A DNA stretch of 5,743 bases, from NCBI GenBank assembly GCA_013696785.1, contig JACCXW010000329.1, positions 1 through 5,743 of the forward strand, in the 5' to 3' direction. The position numbers were made by a program, and so were the translations under genes. Each line of letters opens with the position of its first letter. Position 1 is the first letter of the stretch. The stretch is from Geodermatophilaceae bacterium. GTDB lineage: Bacteria > Actinomycetota > Actinomycetes > Mycobacteriales > Geodermatophilaceae. Below, one piece after another: positions 1 to 5,286 of the stretch. The notes beneath the pieces were generated by a model that did not search any database, had not been told where the DNA came from, and saw only the letters and a program-made list of their open reading frames with translations.

Positions 1-1908
1 GTCCCACTCCAACCCCTTGGCGGCGTGGGCCGTCAACACGCGGACCGCCTCCCCGCTGGCGGCTTTGGCAGCGAGTGAGTCGGCCGGGATCTGTTGGCTT
101 CGTACGTGGTCGAGAAAGGCGCGGGGGCCGACTTTGGGCAATCGATCCACAAATCGGGCGGCAGCGTCGAACAGCCCCACCACAGCGTCCAGATCGCGGT
201 CCGCGGCCGGCGCACCGTGCAATGAGGCCCGCTGCCAGCGCGCGCCGAGACCGCTTTCCTGCCACACCGCCCACAGCACGTCCTCGACGGTCGCGCCCGG
301 CTCCGCGGCGATTCGGCGCGCCGTCGCCAGCAGCCCCGCCACCTGCAGCGCCGCGGCGGCTGCTCGGTCATCCACGGCCAGCAAGTCGCCCGGCTCGCGC
401 AGAGCAGCCACCACGAGCGTCCCGGAACTCAGCTCGTCTCCAGCGGCGGCAGCGGCACGGCGCAGCTGCTGTCGGAGCCGCCGCATCGTCAAGGCGTCGG
501 CCCCGCCGAGCGGTGAGGTGAGCAGGGCCACCGCGAGCGCCTCGTCGAAGTGCGACGGCCACTGCTCCGGGTCCTCCCCCTCGGGCGGGACGGCGGCGTC
601 CAGGATGTCGAGCAGGGCCCGAGCAGCCGGCTGCTCGCTCAACGGGAGCTCATCGCTGTTGACCGCAACGGGCACCCCCGCCGAGACAAAGGCGCGGCGG
701 AGGACCGCCAGCTGCCGTGAGGTGGAGCGGACGAGCACGGCCATCCGTGACCACGGGGTGCCTTCGCGAAGGTGCGCCTCGCGCAGTCGGTGCGCGATGT
801 AGGCCGCCTCCTGACTTGCCGAGGTGAGAACGTGCACAGAGATCTCGCTCGCGTAGGCGCCGACCGGCGCTAGGTCCCGATGCTCCTGCCGCCGCGGCCC
901 CGACACGTGGCTGATCACCCGTCGCGACGCATCGACCAGCCCCGCTCCGCTGCGCCGGCACACGGTCAGGGCAACCGTCGGCGCCGGTGCGCCGTCGGCT
1001 TGCCGGAAGCGCTCGGGGAAGTCGAGGATGCCTTGCGTGCTGGCGCCGCGGAAGGCATAGATGGACTGGTCGGGGTCGCCGACGACGATCAAGTCGCGAC
1101 CGTCGCCGGCCAGCAGCGCGAGCAGCTCATCCTGCGCCGGGTCGCTGTCCTGGTATTCATCGACGTACACACTGCGCAGCCGTGCCCGCTCGGCGTCCAC
1201 AGTCTCCGCGTCGGTGCGGAGGAGATCGATCGCCGCCCGGATCAGCTCGGCCGGGTCCATCGCCACCGAGTGGCTCGCGGCCAACGCCGTCACGTCGGCG
1301 TACTCCTGCATGAAACGGGCAGCAGCCCGCCAGTCGTCGCGGCCCCGCCGGCGTCCCCACTCGTCGAGTTGCCTTGGCGGAACTCCCCGCTCGTAGGCCC
1401 GGAGCATCAGGTCGCGCAGCTCGGAGGCGAAACCACGGGTCGTCACCGCGACGGCCAGCCGCTCCGGCCAGACCACGGACCCCTTGCCCTCGGCCTGACC
1501 GGCGAGCAGGTCCCGGATCACCGCGTCCTGCTCGGGACCGGACAGCAGCCGCGGCGGCGGGTCGCCTCGCAGCGCGGCGGCCCGGCGGAGCAGGCCGTAG
1601 GCGTAGGAATGGAATGTGCGGGCAAGCGGCTCGCGCATCGTGACGCCCACCCGCGCGGCGATGCGCATCCGCAGCTCGGCAGCCGCGCGGCGGCTGAACG
1701 TCAGGGCAAGGATCGACTCCGGATCCGCTCCCGCCTCGATCCTGGCGACCACAGCCTCGACCAGCGTGGTGGTCTTACCCGTTCCGGGCCCGGCCAGCAC
1801 CCGCAGCGGGCCACGCCGGTGCTCGACCACCCGGCGCTGCGCGTCGTCCAGCACGACCGGCGCGACGACCGCGGGGGCCGGACGGACGAGGCGGTACGGC
1901 GGGGGCAT
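1..1908 (-). CDS. adnA: AdnA-like UvrD/PcrA-family SF1 helicase (N-terminal motor, 3' end outside window)
   Basis: Partial gene of 636 visible codons, open through the left edge. It is read as the A subunit of AdnAB, the heterodimeric helicase-nuclease that resects double-strand DNA ends in actinobacteria. SF1A motifs appear in order: Q-motif-like DDAQRRVV (21-28), Walker A AGPGTGKTT (39-47), motif Ia LTFSRRAA (69-76), Walker B VDEYQD (249-254), motif III GDPDQSIYAFRGA (277-289), a CRRSG segment (317-321), and motif V TAHAAKGLEWD (626-636), where the window cuts it. Motif VI and the RecB-like nuclease domain expected in a protein of about 1,000-1,100 residues lie outside. The LAGPGTGKTTTLVEAV and LTFSRRAA segments look like AdnA rather than AdnB or UvrD1/UvrD2 as I recall those families. 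The ATG at 1908 is the first in-frame ATG; a TTG 12 nt upstream is an alternative, and no strong Shine-Dalgarno sequence is visible. It lies 46 nt behind the ATL gene on the same strand, probably cotranscribed. Family is certain; the AdnA assignment is likely. Confidence 0.88.
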   Translation of the reverse strand, partial: MPPPYRLVRPAPAVVAPVVLDDAQRRVVEHRRGPLRVLAGPGTGKTTTLVEAVVARIEAGADPESILALTFSRRAAAELRMRIAARVGVTMREPLARTFHSYAYGLLRRAAALRGDPPPRLLSGPEQDAVIRDLLAGQAEGKGSVVWPERLAVAVTTRGFASELRDLMLRAYERGVPPRQLDEWGRRRGRDDWRAAARFMQEYADVTALAASHSVAMDPAELIRAAIDLLRTDAETVDAERARLRSVYVDEYQDSDPAQDELLALLAGDGRDLIVVGDPDQSIYAFRGASTQGILDFPERFRQADGAPAPTVALTVCRRSGAGLVDASRRVISHVSGPRRQEHRDLAPVGAYASEISVHVLTSASQEAAYIAHRLREAHLREGTPWSRMAVLVRSTSRQLAVLRRAFVSAGVPVAVNSDELPLSEQPAARALLDILDAAVPPEGEDPEQWPSHFDEALAVALLTSPLGGADALTMRRLRQQLRRAAAAAGDELSSGTLVVAALREPGDLLAVDDRAAAAALQVAGLLATARRIAAEPGATVEDVLWAVWQESGLGARWQRASLHGAPAADRDLDAVVGLFDAAARFVDRLPKVGPRAFLDHVRSQQIPADSLAAKAASGEAVRVLTAHAAKGLEWD

Positions 1909-1954
1909 GTCCGGATACAACCACGCTGCGGCGACACTTCCGCGTACCCAGTGA

Positions 1955-2293
1955 TCACGTGACGACCGGCGGTACACCGTCCCAGCGCCCCAGCCGCATG
2001 TCGACCCGCGAGCCGCGGACTGGTGCGCCCTCCGCGCGCAGCCGGGTCAGCTGCTCGACAGCGATCTGCGGGGCCGGCGTGCCGTCCGTGCGCACCACCC
2101 GGTGCCACGGCACCGCGCCACCGCAGCGAGCCATCGCCTGAGCCACCCGCCGCGGCCCGAAAGCCCCGAGGTACTCGGCGATGTCACCGTAGGACATCAC
2201 CCGCCCAGGCGGGATCCGCTCGACAAGTTCGTACACCAGTTCGTCGAAGTCCGCAGGATCGCCGTACATCGGCTCGACGCGGTCTGCTGGCAC
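1955..2293 (-). CDS. Alkyltransferase-like (ATL) protein, MGMT family with Trp at the active-site Cys position
   Basis: This 112-residue protein is the DNA-binding domain of the O6-methylguanine-DNA methyltransferase fold. The signature is PWHRV (62-66), not PCHRV, so the alkyl acceptor Cys is Trp63. Other fold elements are present: IPPGRVMSYGDIAEYLG (27-43), with Tyr35 matching the phosphate-contacting Tyr, and GPRRVAQAM (46-54), with Arg48 aligning to the arginine finger. ATLs with Trp here, such as E. coli YbaZ and S. pombe Atl1, bind O6-alkylguanine without repairing it and hand it to nucleotide excision repair; the same role is inferred. The start taken is GTG at 2293; an in-frame ATG at 2269 (Met9) would also leave the fold intact, and neither has a clear ribosome binding site. 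It is the first gene of a probable two-gene unit with adnA and is divergent from the ZIP gene. It is not an active methyltransferase as far as sequence can tell. Confidence 0.93.
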   Translation of the reverse strand: MPADRVEPMYGDPADFDELVYELVERIPPGRVMSYGDIAEYLGAFGPRRVAQAMARCGGAVPWHRVVRTDGTPAPQIAVEQLTRLRAEGAPVRGSRVDMRLGRWDGVPPVVT

Positions 2294-2308
2294 GGCTCAT
2301 CGTGACAC

Positions 2309-2328
2309 CGGCCGACCCGATTCGGCCG
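2309..2328. repeat. Inverted repeat in the divergent ATL/ZIP promoter region
   Basis: CGGCCGA (2309-2315) and TCGGCCG (2322-2328) form perfect 7-bp arms around the 6-nt spacer cccgat. The element sits inside the 57-nt gap between the divergent starts at 2293 and 2351, where both promoters must at least partly lie. It could be an operator for a dimeric repressor or a hairpin in the ZIP leader. It does not resemble the A+T-containing Zur boxes I know. In such G+C-rich DNA a 7-bp inverted repeat may be chance. Confidence 0.4.
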
Positions 2329-2350
2329 CCGGGGTGGTAGGCACATCACT

Positions 2351-3079
2351 GTGCTGGCGGCGGCGTTCTGGGGCGGGGTGGGCGGCTCCGCACTGCTGAT
2401 CGGGGCCGCCCTCGGACTCATCCTGCGCCCGTCCGGCCGCGTCACGGGGTTGGTGATGGCCTTCGGCGCCGGTGTCCTCATCAGCGCGCTGGCGTTCGAG
2501 TTGACCGCGGAAGCGTTCGCCACCGGCGGTACCACGGCGACCGTAGTCGGCCTCGCCGCCGGTGCGCTGACGTTCTACCTCGGCGACACCATCCTGGACG
2601 GGCGCGGAGGCCGGGATCGCAAACGCTCCGGTGGGCAGCAACAGGGCAACGCCGCATTGGGCCTGGTACTCGGTGCCCTGCTCGACGGAATCCCGGAGTC
2701 CGCGGCCATCGGCGTAACCCTGCTGGACGGCGGGACGGTCGGGGTCGCGGTCGTCGCAGCGGTGTTCCTGTCCAACATCCCGGAGGCGATGTCGGCGGCA
2801 ACCGGGCTGCGCCGGGCCGGACGCTCGGTGCGTTGGATCCTGGGCCTGTGGGCGTCGGTCGTTCTCGTGTCGGCCCTGGCCGCGGCGATCGGCTTCGGCT
2901 CTTTGGGATCAGCGAGCCCGCTGGTCATCGGGTCGATCCAGGCGTTCGCGGCGGGGGCGATCCTCACCATGCTCGCCAACACGATGATGCCCGAGGCCTT
3001 CGAGGAAGGCGGACGCACCGTCGGCCTGCTGACCTGCCTTGGGTTCGCCGCCGCCTTCTTGCTCAGTCAACTGGGCTGA
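2351..3079 (+). CDS. ZIP-family metal transporter
   Basis: This 242-residue integral membrane protein has about eight hydrophobic segments, roughly at 4-25, 31-51, 62-80, 101-123, 127-150, 161-182, 188-211 and 222-240. ZIP transporters move divalent metals such as zinc, iron or manganese into the cytoplasm. The family hallmarks are DGIPES (112-117) in TM4 and SNIPEA (141-146) in TM5, and a late conserved TMMPEAFEEGG (211-221). The TM3-TM4 loop (84-99) is basic and Gln/Gly-rich rather than His-rich. The usual TM4 HN-x-P-E-G is D-G-I-P-E-S, so the first His ligand is Asp112, and TM5 has Asn142 with Glu145; the metal therefore cannot be assigned. The start is GTG at 2351, preceded by GGTAGG at 2336-2341 with a 9-nt spacing. 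It is divergent from the ATL gene, and its last 17 nt overlap the convergent dinB gene. A Zur- or Mn-type regulator site was not recognised. Confidence 0.9.
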   Translation: MLAAAFWGGVGGSALLIGAALGLILRPSGRVTGLVMAFGAGVLISALAFELTAEAFATGGTTATVVGLAAGALTFYLGDTILDGRGGRDRKRSGGQQQGNAALGLVLGALLDGIPESAAIGVTLLDGGTVGVAVVAAVFLSNIPEAMSAATGLRRAGRSVRWILGLWASVVLVSALAAAIGFGSLGSASPLVIGSIQAFAAGAILTMLANTMMPEAFEEGGRTVGLLTCLGFAAAFLLSQLG

Positions 3080-4103
3080 GGGGCGCGAACTCGACCCGCA
3101 CGCCGAGCAGTCGCACCGGGCGGGTGAGGTCGAAGCGGTCAAGGAGCGAGAGGGCCGCCCGCTGCACGTCAGCGGCGACCGTGGTCGGCTCGCGCAACGT
3201 GACGATGCGGGTCCGTGTGAAGAACGACGCGGAGCGCACCTTGACGGCCACTCGCACGATGATCCGACCGTCGGCCGCTACCGAAGCCACCAACTCCTCA
3301 GCGAGTTCGCCGAGCCGTGCATTGATCTCCGACCGTTCGGTCAGGTCGGCCGGGAACGTCGTCTCCCGGCTGCGTGAGCGCGGCACCCACGGGACATCGA
3401 CGACCTCCGTGTCGCCGCCGCCTAGGGCGAGCCGGCGGTACCACGGGCCCATCGTCGGACCGAATCGAGCCGCCAGCTCAGCCGGATCGGCCGCGGCCAA
3501 TTCGGCCACCGTGGACACCCCGGCCGCGGCCAGCTTCGTCGCCGTCTTGCGTCCGATCCCCCACAGCGCCTCCGTCAGCCGCTCGCCCATCACGGCCATC
3601 CAGTTGTCCTCGGCGAGGCGGTAGACGCCCGCCGGCTTCGCGAAGCCGGTGGCGAGCTTGGCCCGCTGCTTGCTGTCCCCGATGCCGACCGAGCAGGACA
3701 AGCCCGTCCTGGCCAGCACCGCACGCCGCACGTCCAGGGCCAACGCCTCCGGGTCTTCCGTGCGCGCGCCAAGGAATGCCTCGTCCCAGCCGTACACCTC
3801 GACCACGACCGGAAACTCCCGCAGGGTGGCCATCACCTCCCCGGAGGCCTCCTCGTAGGCCGCCGGATCGCTGGGCAGGAAGACCGCTTCAGGACAGCGG
3901 CGTACGGCGGCACGTAGCGGCATGCCCGAACGGACGCCGAAAGCGCGTGCTTCATATGACGCGGTGGCCACCACCATGCGCCGTTGCGTCGGGTCGCCGG
4001 AGCCACCGACCACGACTGGCCGACCGCGTAGTTCCGGCCGACGCAGTACCTCGACAGCGGCGATGAACTGATCGAGGTCGACGTGCAGGATCCAGTCCGC
4101 CAT
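3063..4103 (-). CDS. dinB: Y-family DNA polymerase IV, DinB2-like, with non-aromatic steric gate
   Basis: This 346-residue translesion polymerase has palm motif HVDLDQFIAAVE (7-18), YEARAFGVRSGMP (50-62), and the catalytic pair in VYGWDEAF (103-110). Asp9, Asp107 and Glu108 are the expected metal ligands. Next come CSVGIGDSKQRAKLATGFAKPAGV (137-160), a helix-hairpin-helix thumb WGIGRKTATKLAAAGVSTVAEL (181-202), and a little-finger domain from about 242 (RSRSRETTF) to 340. The steric-gate position, Phe in E. coli Pol IV and Tyr in Dpo4, is Ile14. Mycobacterial DinB2, which incorporates ribonucleotides readily, has Leu at the same position, and the MxxWxLHVDLDQF start matches it closely. No C-terminal clamp-binding tail is evident after 340. 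The ATG at 4103 is chosen because it begins just before the conserved strand; GTG at 4115 in frame is possible, with an AGGG upstream. No LexA box was found nearby. The 3' end overlaps the convergent ZIP gene. Confidence 0.95.
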   Translation of the reverse strand: MADWILHVDLDQFIAAVEVLRRPELRGRPVVVGGSGDPTQRRMVVATASYEARAFGVRSGMPLRAAVRRCPEAVFLPSDPAAYEEASGEVMATLREFPVVVEVYGWDEAFLGARTEDPEALALDVRRAVLARTGLSCSVGIGDSKQRAKLATGFAKPAGVYRLAEDNWMAVMGERLTEALWGIGRKTATKLAAAGVSTVAELAAADPAELAARFGPTMGPWYRRLALGGGDTEVVDVPWVPRSRSRETTFPADLTERSEINARLGELAEELVASVAADGRIIVRVAVKVRSASFFTRTRIVTLREPTTVAADVQRAALSLLDRFDLTRPVRLLGVRVEFAPLSPVD

Positions 4104-4156
4104 TGCCTCGATCACCCTAGCCACCGCACCACTCGGACACAGGCATAGTGAGCCGC
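4104..4156. promoter_or_regulatory. Divergent dinB / YdeI-like promoter region, possible leaderless start
   Basis: Only 53 nt separate the dinB ATG and the ATG of the YdeI-like gene, so both promoters must be here or extend into the opposite gene. On the plus strand CATAGT (4144-4149) matches the -10 consensus at four of six positions and lies 7 nt before the ATG at 4157. That spacing would give a leaderless transcript, which is common in actinobacteria. No matching -35 element is clear. This is inference from position and a weak motif. Confidence 0.3.
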
Positions 4157-4609
4157 ATGAGATTCCGTACGACGGTCGAACTCGGTGGCAAGACCGCAAC
4201 AGGCATGCGAGTTCCGCCGGATGTCATCGCCGGCCTGAGCGCGAGCAAGAAGCCTGCCGTGCGCATCACGATCAACGGCTACACCTACCGGACCACCGTG
4301 GCACCGCGCGGTGGAGGGTTCCTGATCCCGATCAGCGCGGAGAACCGTGTCGCCGCGGGTGTCGGCGCCGGCGACGAGGTGGACGTCGACATCGAGGTGG
4401 ACGACGCACCGCGCGAGGTGACCGTGCCGGCTGACTTCACGGCGGCACTTGCCGCCGACGCGACGGCCGAGCAGTTCTTCGCCGGGCTCTCCTACAGCCA
4501 GCGGCAGTGGTTCGTCCTGGGCATCGAGGATGCCAAGACATCCGAGACCCGACAACGCCGCATCGAAAAGGCCGTCGACCGGCTGCACTCTGGTCGCGGC
4601 CAGCGCTGA
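4157..4609 (+). CDS. YdeI/OmpD-associated-family protein with N-terminal DUF1905 domain
   Basis: This protein of about 150 residues has two recognisable modules. The N-terminal part has a small beta-barrel DUF1905 pattern, with FRTTVELGGKTATGMRVP near the start, then KKPAVRITINGYTYRTTV and GGGFLIPISAENR, then VGAGDEVDVDIEVDD. The C-terminal part is a helical YdeI/OmdA-like segment: FFAGLSYSQRQWFVLGIEDAKTSETRQRRIEKAVDRL. The family name 'bacteriocin-protection' comes from a few enterobacterial members; the biochemical role of actinobacterial ones is unknown. It has no signal peptide or membrane segment, so it is probably cytoplasmic. The start at ATG 4157 fits family N-termini; GTG at 4148 in frame would add Met-Ser-Arg and cannot be excluded. 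It is divergent from dinB and followed by a non-coding stretch. Confidence 0.85.
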   Translation: MRFRTTVELGGKTATGMRVPPDVIAGLSASKKPAVRITINGYTYRTTVAPRGGGFLIPISAENRVAAGVGAGDEVDVDIEVDDAPREVTVPADFTAALAADATAEQFFAGLSYSQRQWFVLGIEDAKTSETRQRRIEKAVDRLHSGRGQR

Positions 4610-4643
4610 GAACCGCCCCGCCGTAAGCTGCTCAGTCAATGAG

Positions 4644-4656
4644 CCGAGGAGCGGAG
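4644..4656 (+). repeat. 13-bp direct repeat, copy 1
   Basis: CCGAGGAGCGGAG occurs here and again at 4751-4763, 107 bp apart, both between the YdeI-like and AraC genes. Copy 1 is followed by CGAGCGG, giving the alternating GAGCGGAGCGAGCGG pattern. Confidence 0.7.
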
Positions 4657-4750
4657 CGAGCGGTGCGCCGGAGCCGAGCATCGCAGGAGATGCCTGACAG
4701 GCCCGACGTCGTAACCGCAGCTGGGGCGTCCGTCTGCCTGCCGGGCCGTT

Positions 4751-4763
4751 CCGAGGAGCGGAG
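4751..4763 (+). repeat. 13-bp direct repeat, copy 2
   Basis: This is an exact second copy of CCGAGGAGCGGAG (4644-4656). It is followed by GCGACTC and then by the GC-only hairpin at 4771-4785. Confidence 0.7.
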
Positions 4764-4770
4764 GCGACTC

Positions 4771-4785
4771 GCGCGCGCAGCGCGC
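4771..4785 (+). repeat. GC-only hairpin GCGCGC-GCA-GCGCGC
   Basis: Six-base arms (4771-4776 and 4780-4785) flank a 3-nt loop. There is no following T-run, and it lies about 30 nt before the AraC start, so it is more likely part of the repeat tract or a leader structure than a terminator. Confidence 0.35.
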
Positions 4786-4814
4786 CATGACAGAGCGCAT
4801 GAGGCGCGTAGGCA

Positions 4815-5237
4815 ATGAGCCGCGCCGTCGAGGAGTCCAATCGCCGACTTCTCCGCGCCCGCGACGCCATGGACCGCACCTACTCCCAGCCACTGGACAT
4901 CCCCGCGCTCGCCCGGATCGCCTACGTCTCCGAGGCGCATTTCATCCGGACCTTCCGCGCAACGTTTGGTGAGACGCCGCACCGCTACCTGCAGCGCCGC
5001 CGGGTCGAACGCGCGATGTTCCTGCTGCGCGACACCGAGCGCAGCGTGACCGACGTGTGCATGGATGTCGGCTTCACCAGCCTGGGCACGTTCAGCCGTA
5101 CCTTCCGGGAGATCGTCGGCGAGTCGCCGACGGCACACCGCGCCCGTGGTCCCCTGGCACCGGTCCCGACCTGCTTCGCGATGGCGTGGAGACGACCGAG
5201 CAGTTTCGGAGAAGCGGCAGCCCCGGCGGCTCGCTAG
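4815..5237 (+). CDS. Short AraC-family transcriptional regulator
   Basis: This 140-residue protein is essentially one AraC DNA-binding domain made of two helix-turn-helix units. The first covers about 28-51 (LDIPALARIAYVSEAHFIRTFRATF) and the second about 77-101 (SVTDVCMDVGFTSLGTFSRTFREIV), followed by the family's GESPTAHR. There is no N-terminal ligand or dimerisation domain. Instead a tail of about 30 residues follows, PVPTCFAMAWRRPSSFGEA, with Cys120, Trp125 and Arg-Pro. The start is fixed: an in-frame TAG at 4809-4811 lies just upstream of the ATG, and GAGG at 4801-4804 is a usable ribosome binding site. It is followed after 49 nt by the VOC gene on the same strand, a regulator/VOC arrangement familiar in actinobacteria, so the VOC gene is its probable target. 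The inducing signal cannot be read from sequence. Confidence 0.93.
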   Translation: MSRAVEESNRRLLRARDAMDRTYSQPLDIPALARIAYVSEAHFIRTFRATFGETPHRYLQRRRVERAMFLLRDTERSVTDVCMDVGFTSLGTFSRTFREIVGESPTAHRARGPLAPVPTCFAMAWRRPSSFGEAAAPAAR

Positions 5238-5241
5238 CGTC

Positions 5242-5257
5242 CGAATCACTCGATTCG
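5242..5257 (+). repeat. Inverted repeat between the AraC and VOC genes
   Basis: CGAATC (5242-5247) and GATTCG (5252-5257) are perfect 6-bp arms around ACTC. An overlapping alternative pairs CTCG (5249-5252) with CGAG (5258-5261). It lies 5 nt after the AraC stop and 29 nt before the VOC ATG, so it could be an operator, an mRNA-processing or attenuation hairpin, or chance. Confidence 0.4.
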
Positions 5258-5272
5258 CGAGCCACATTCACC

Positions 5273-5279
5273 GGAAGGA
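5273..5279 (+). promoter_or_regulatory. Strong ribosome binding site for the VOC gene
   Basis: GGAAGGA ends 7 nt before the ATG at 5287. It decides the start against the longer reading frame that opens upstream inside the AraC gene. Confidence 0.8.
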
Positions 5280-5286
5280 CACCATC

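Larger units (their letters stand above)
4610..4814. other. 205-nt intergenic stretch with short repeats before the AraC gene
   Basis: I see no well-supported gene or obvious rho-independent terminator here. The stretch contains a 13-bp direct repeat, a 10-bp direct repeat that reaches into the AraC start, a GC-only hairpin, and several ATGA followed by GCGC elements at 4639, 4787, 4799 and 4815. A 59-codon reading frame (4639-4818) ends with its TGA overlapping the AraC ATG, but it has no ribosome binding site and an Arg/Ala-rich product, so it is not called. The pattern resembles the short GAGCGnAGCGAGCG-type intergenic repeats common in actinobacteria. Confidence 0.55.

Noticed and set aside
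17..802. Plus-strand open frame of 261 codons rich in Ser, Ala and Arg
   Set aside because: It is antisense to the helicase gene, with composition typical of shadow frames and no recognisable domain.
880..1962. Long plus-strand open frame of 360 codons opposite the helicase
   Set aside because: The minus strand encodes a continuous protein with all expected SF1 helicase motifs; the plus-strand product is low-complexity, rich in Arg, Gly and His, and matches no fold. It is a G+C-driven shadow frame.
3632..3649. 18-bp perfect palindrome CCGGCTTCGCGAAGCCGG
   Set aside because: It lies within dinB, over the conserved Gly-Phe-Ala-Lys-Pro codons, so protein conservation and codon bias explain it.
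4104..4200. Possible LexA (SOS) box near the dinB promoter, prompted by TCGAAC inside the YdeI-like gene
   Set aside because: The second half-site GTTCGA is absent at the required spacing, and the only half-site is in coding sequence.
4632..5267. Minus-strand frame of 211 codons across the AraC gene
   Set aside because: It is antisense to clear AraC helix-turn-helix motifs and has no recognisable features of its own.
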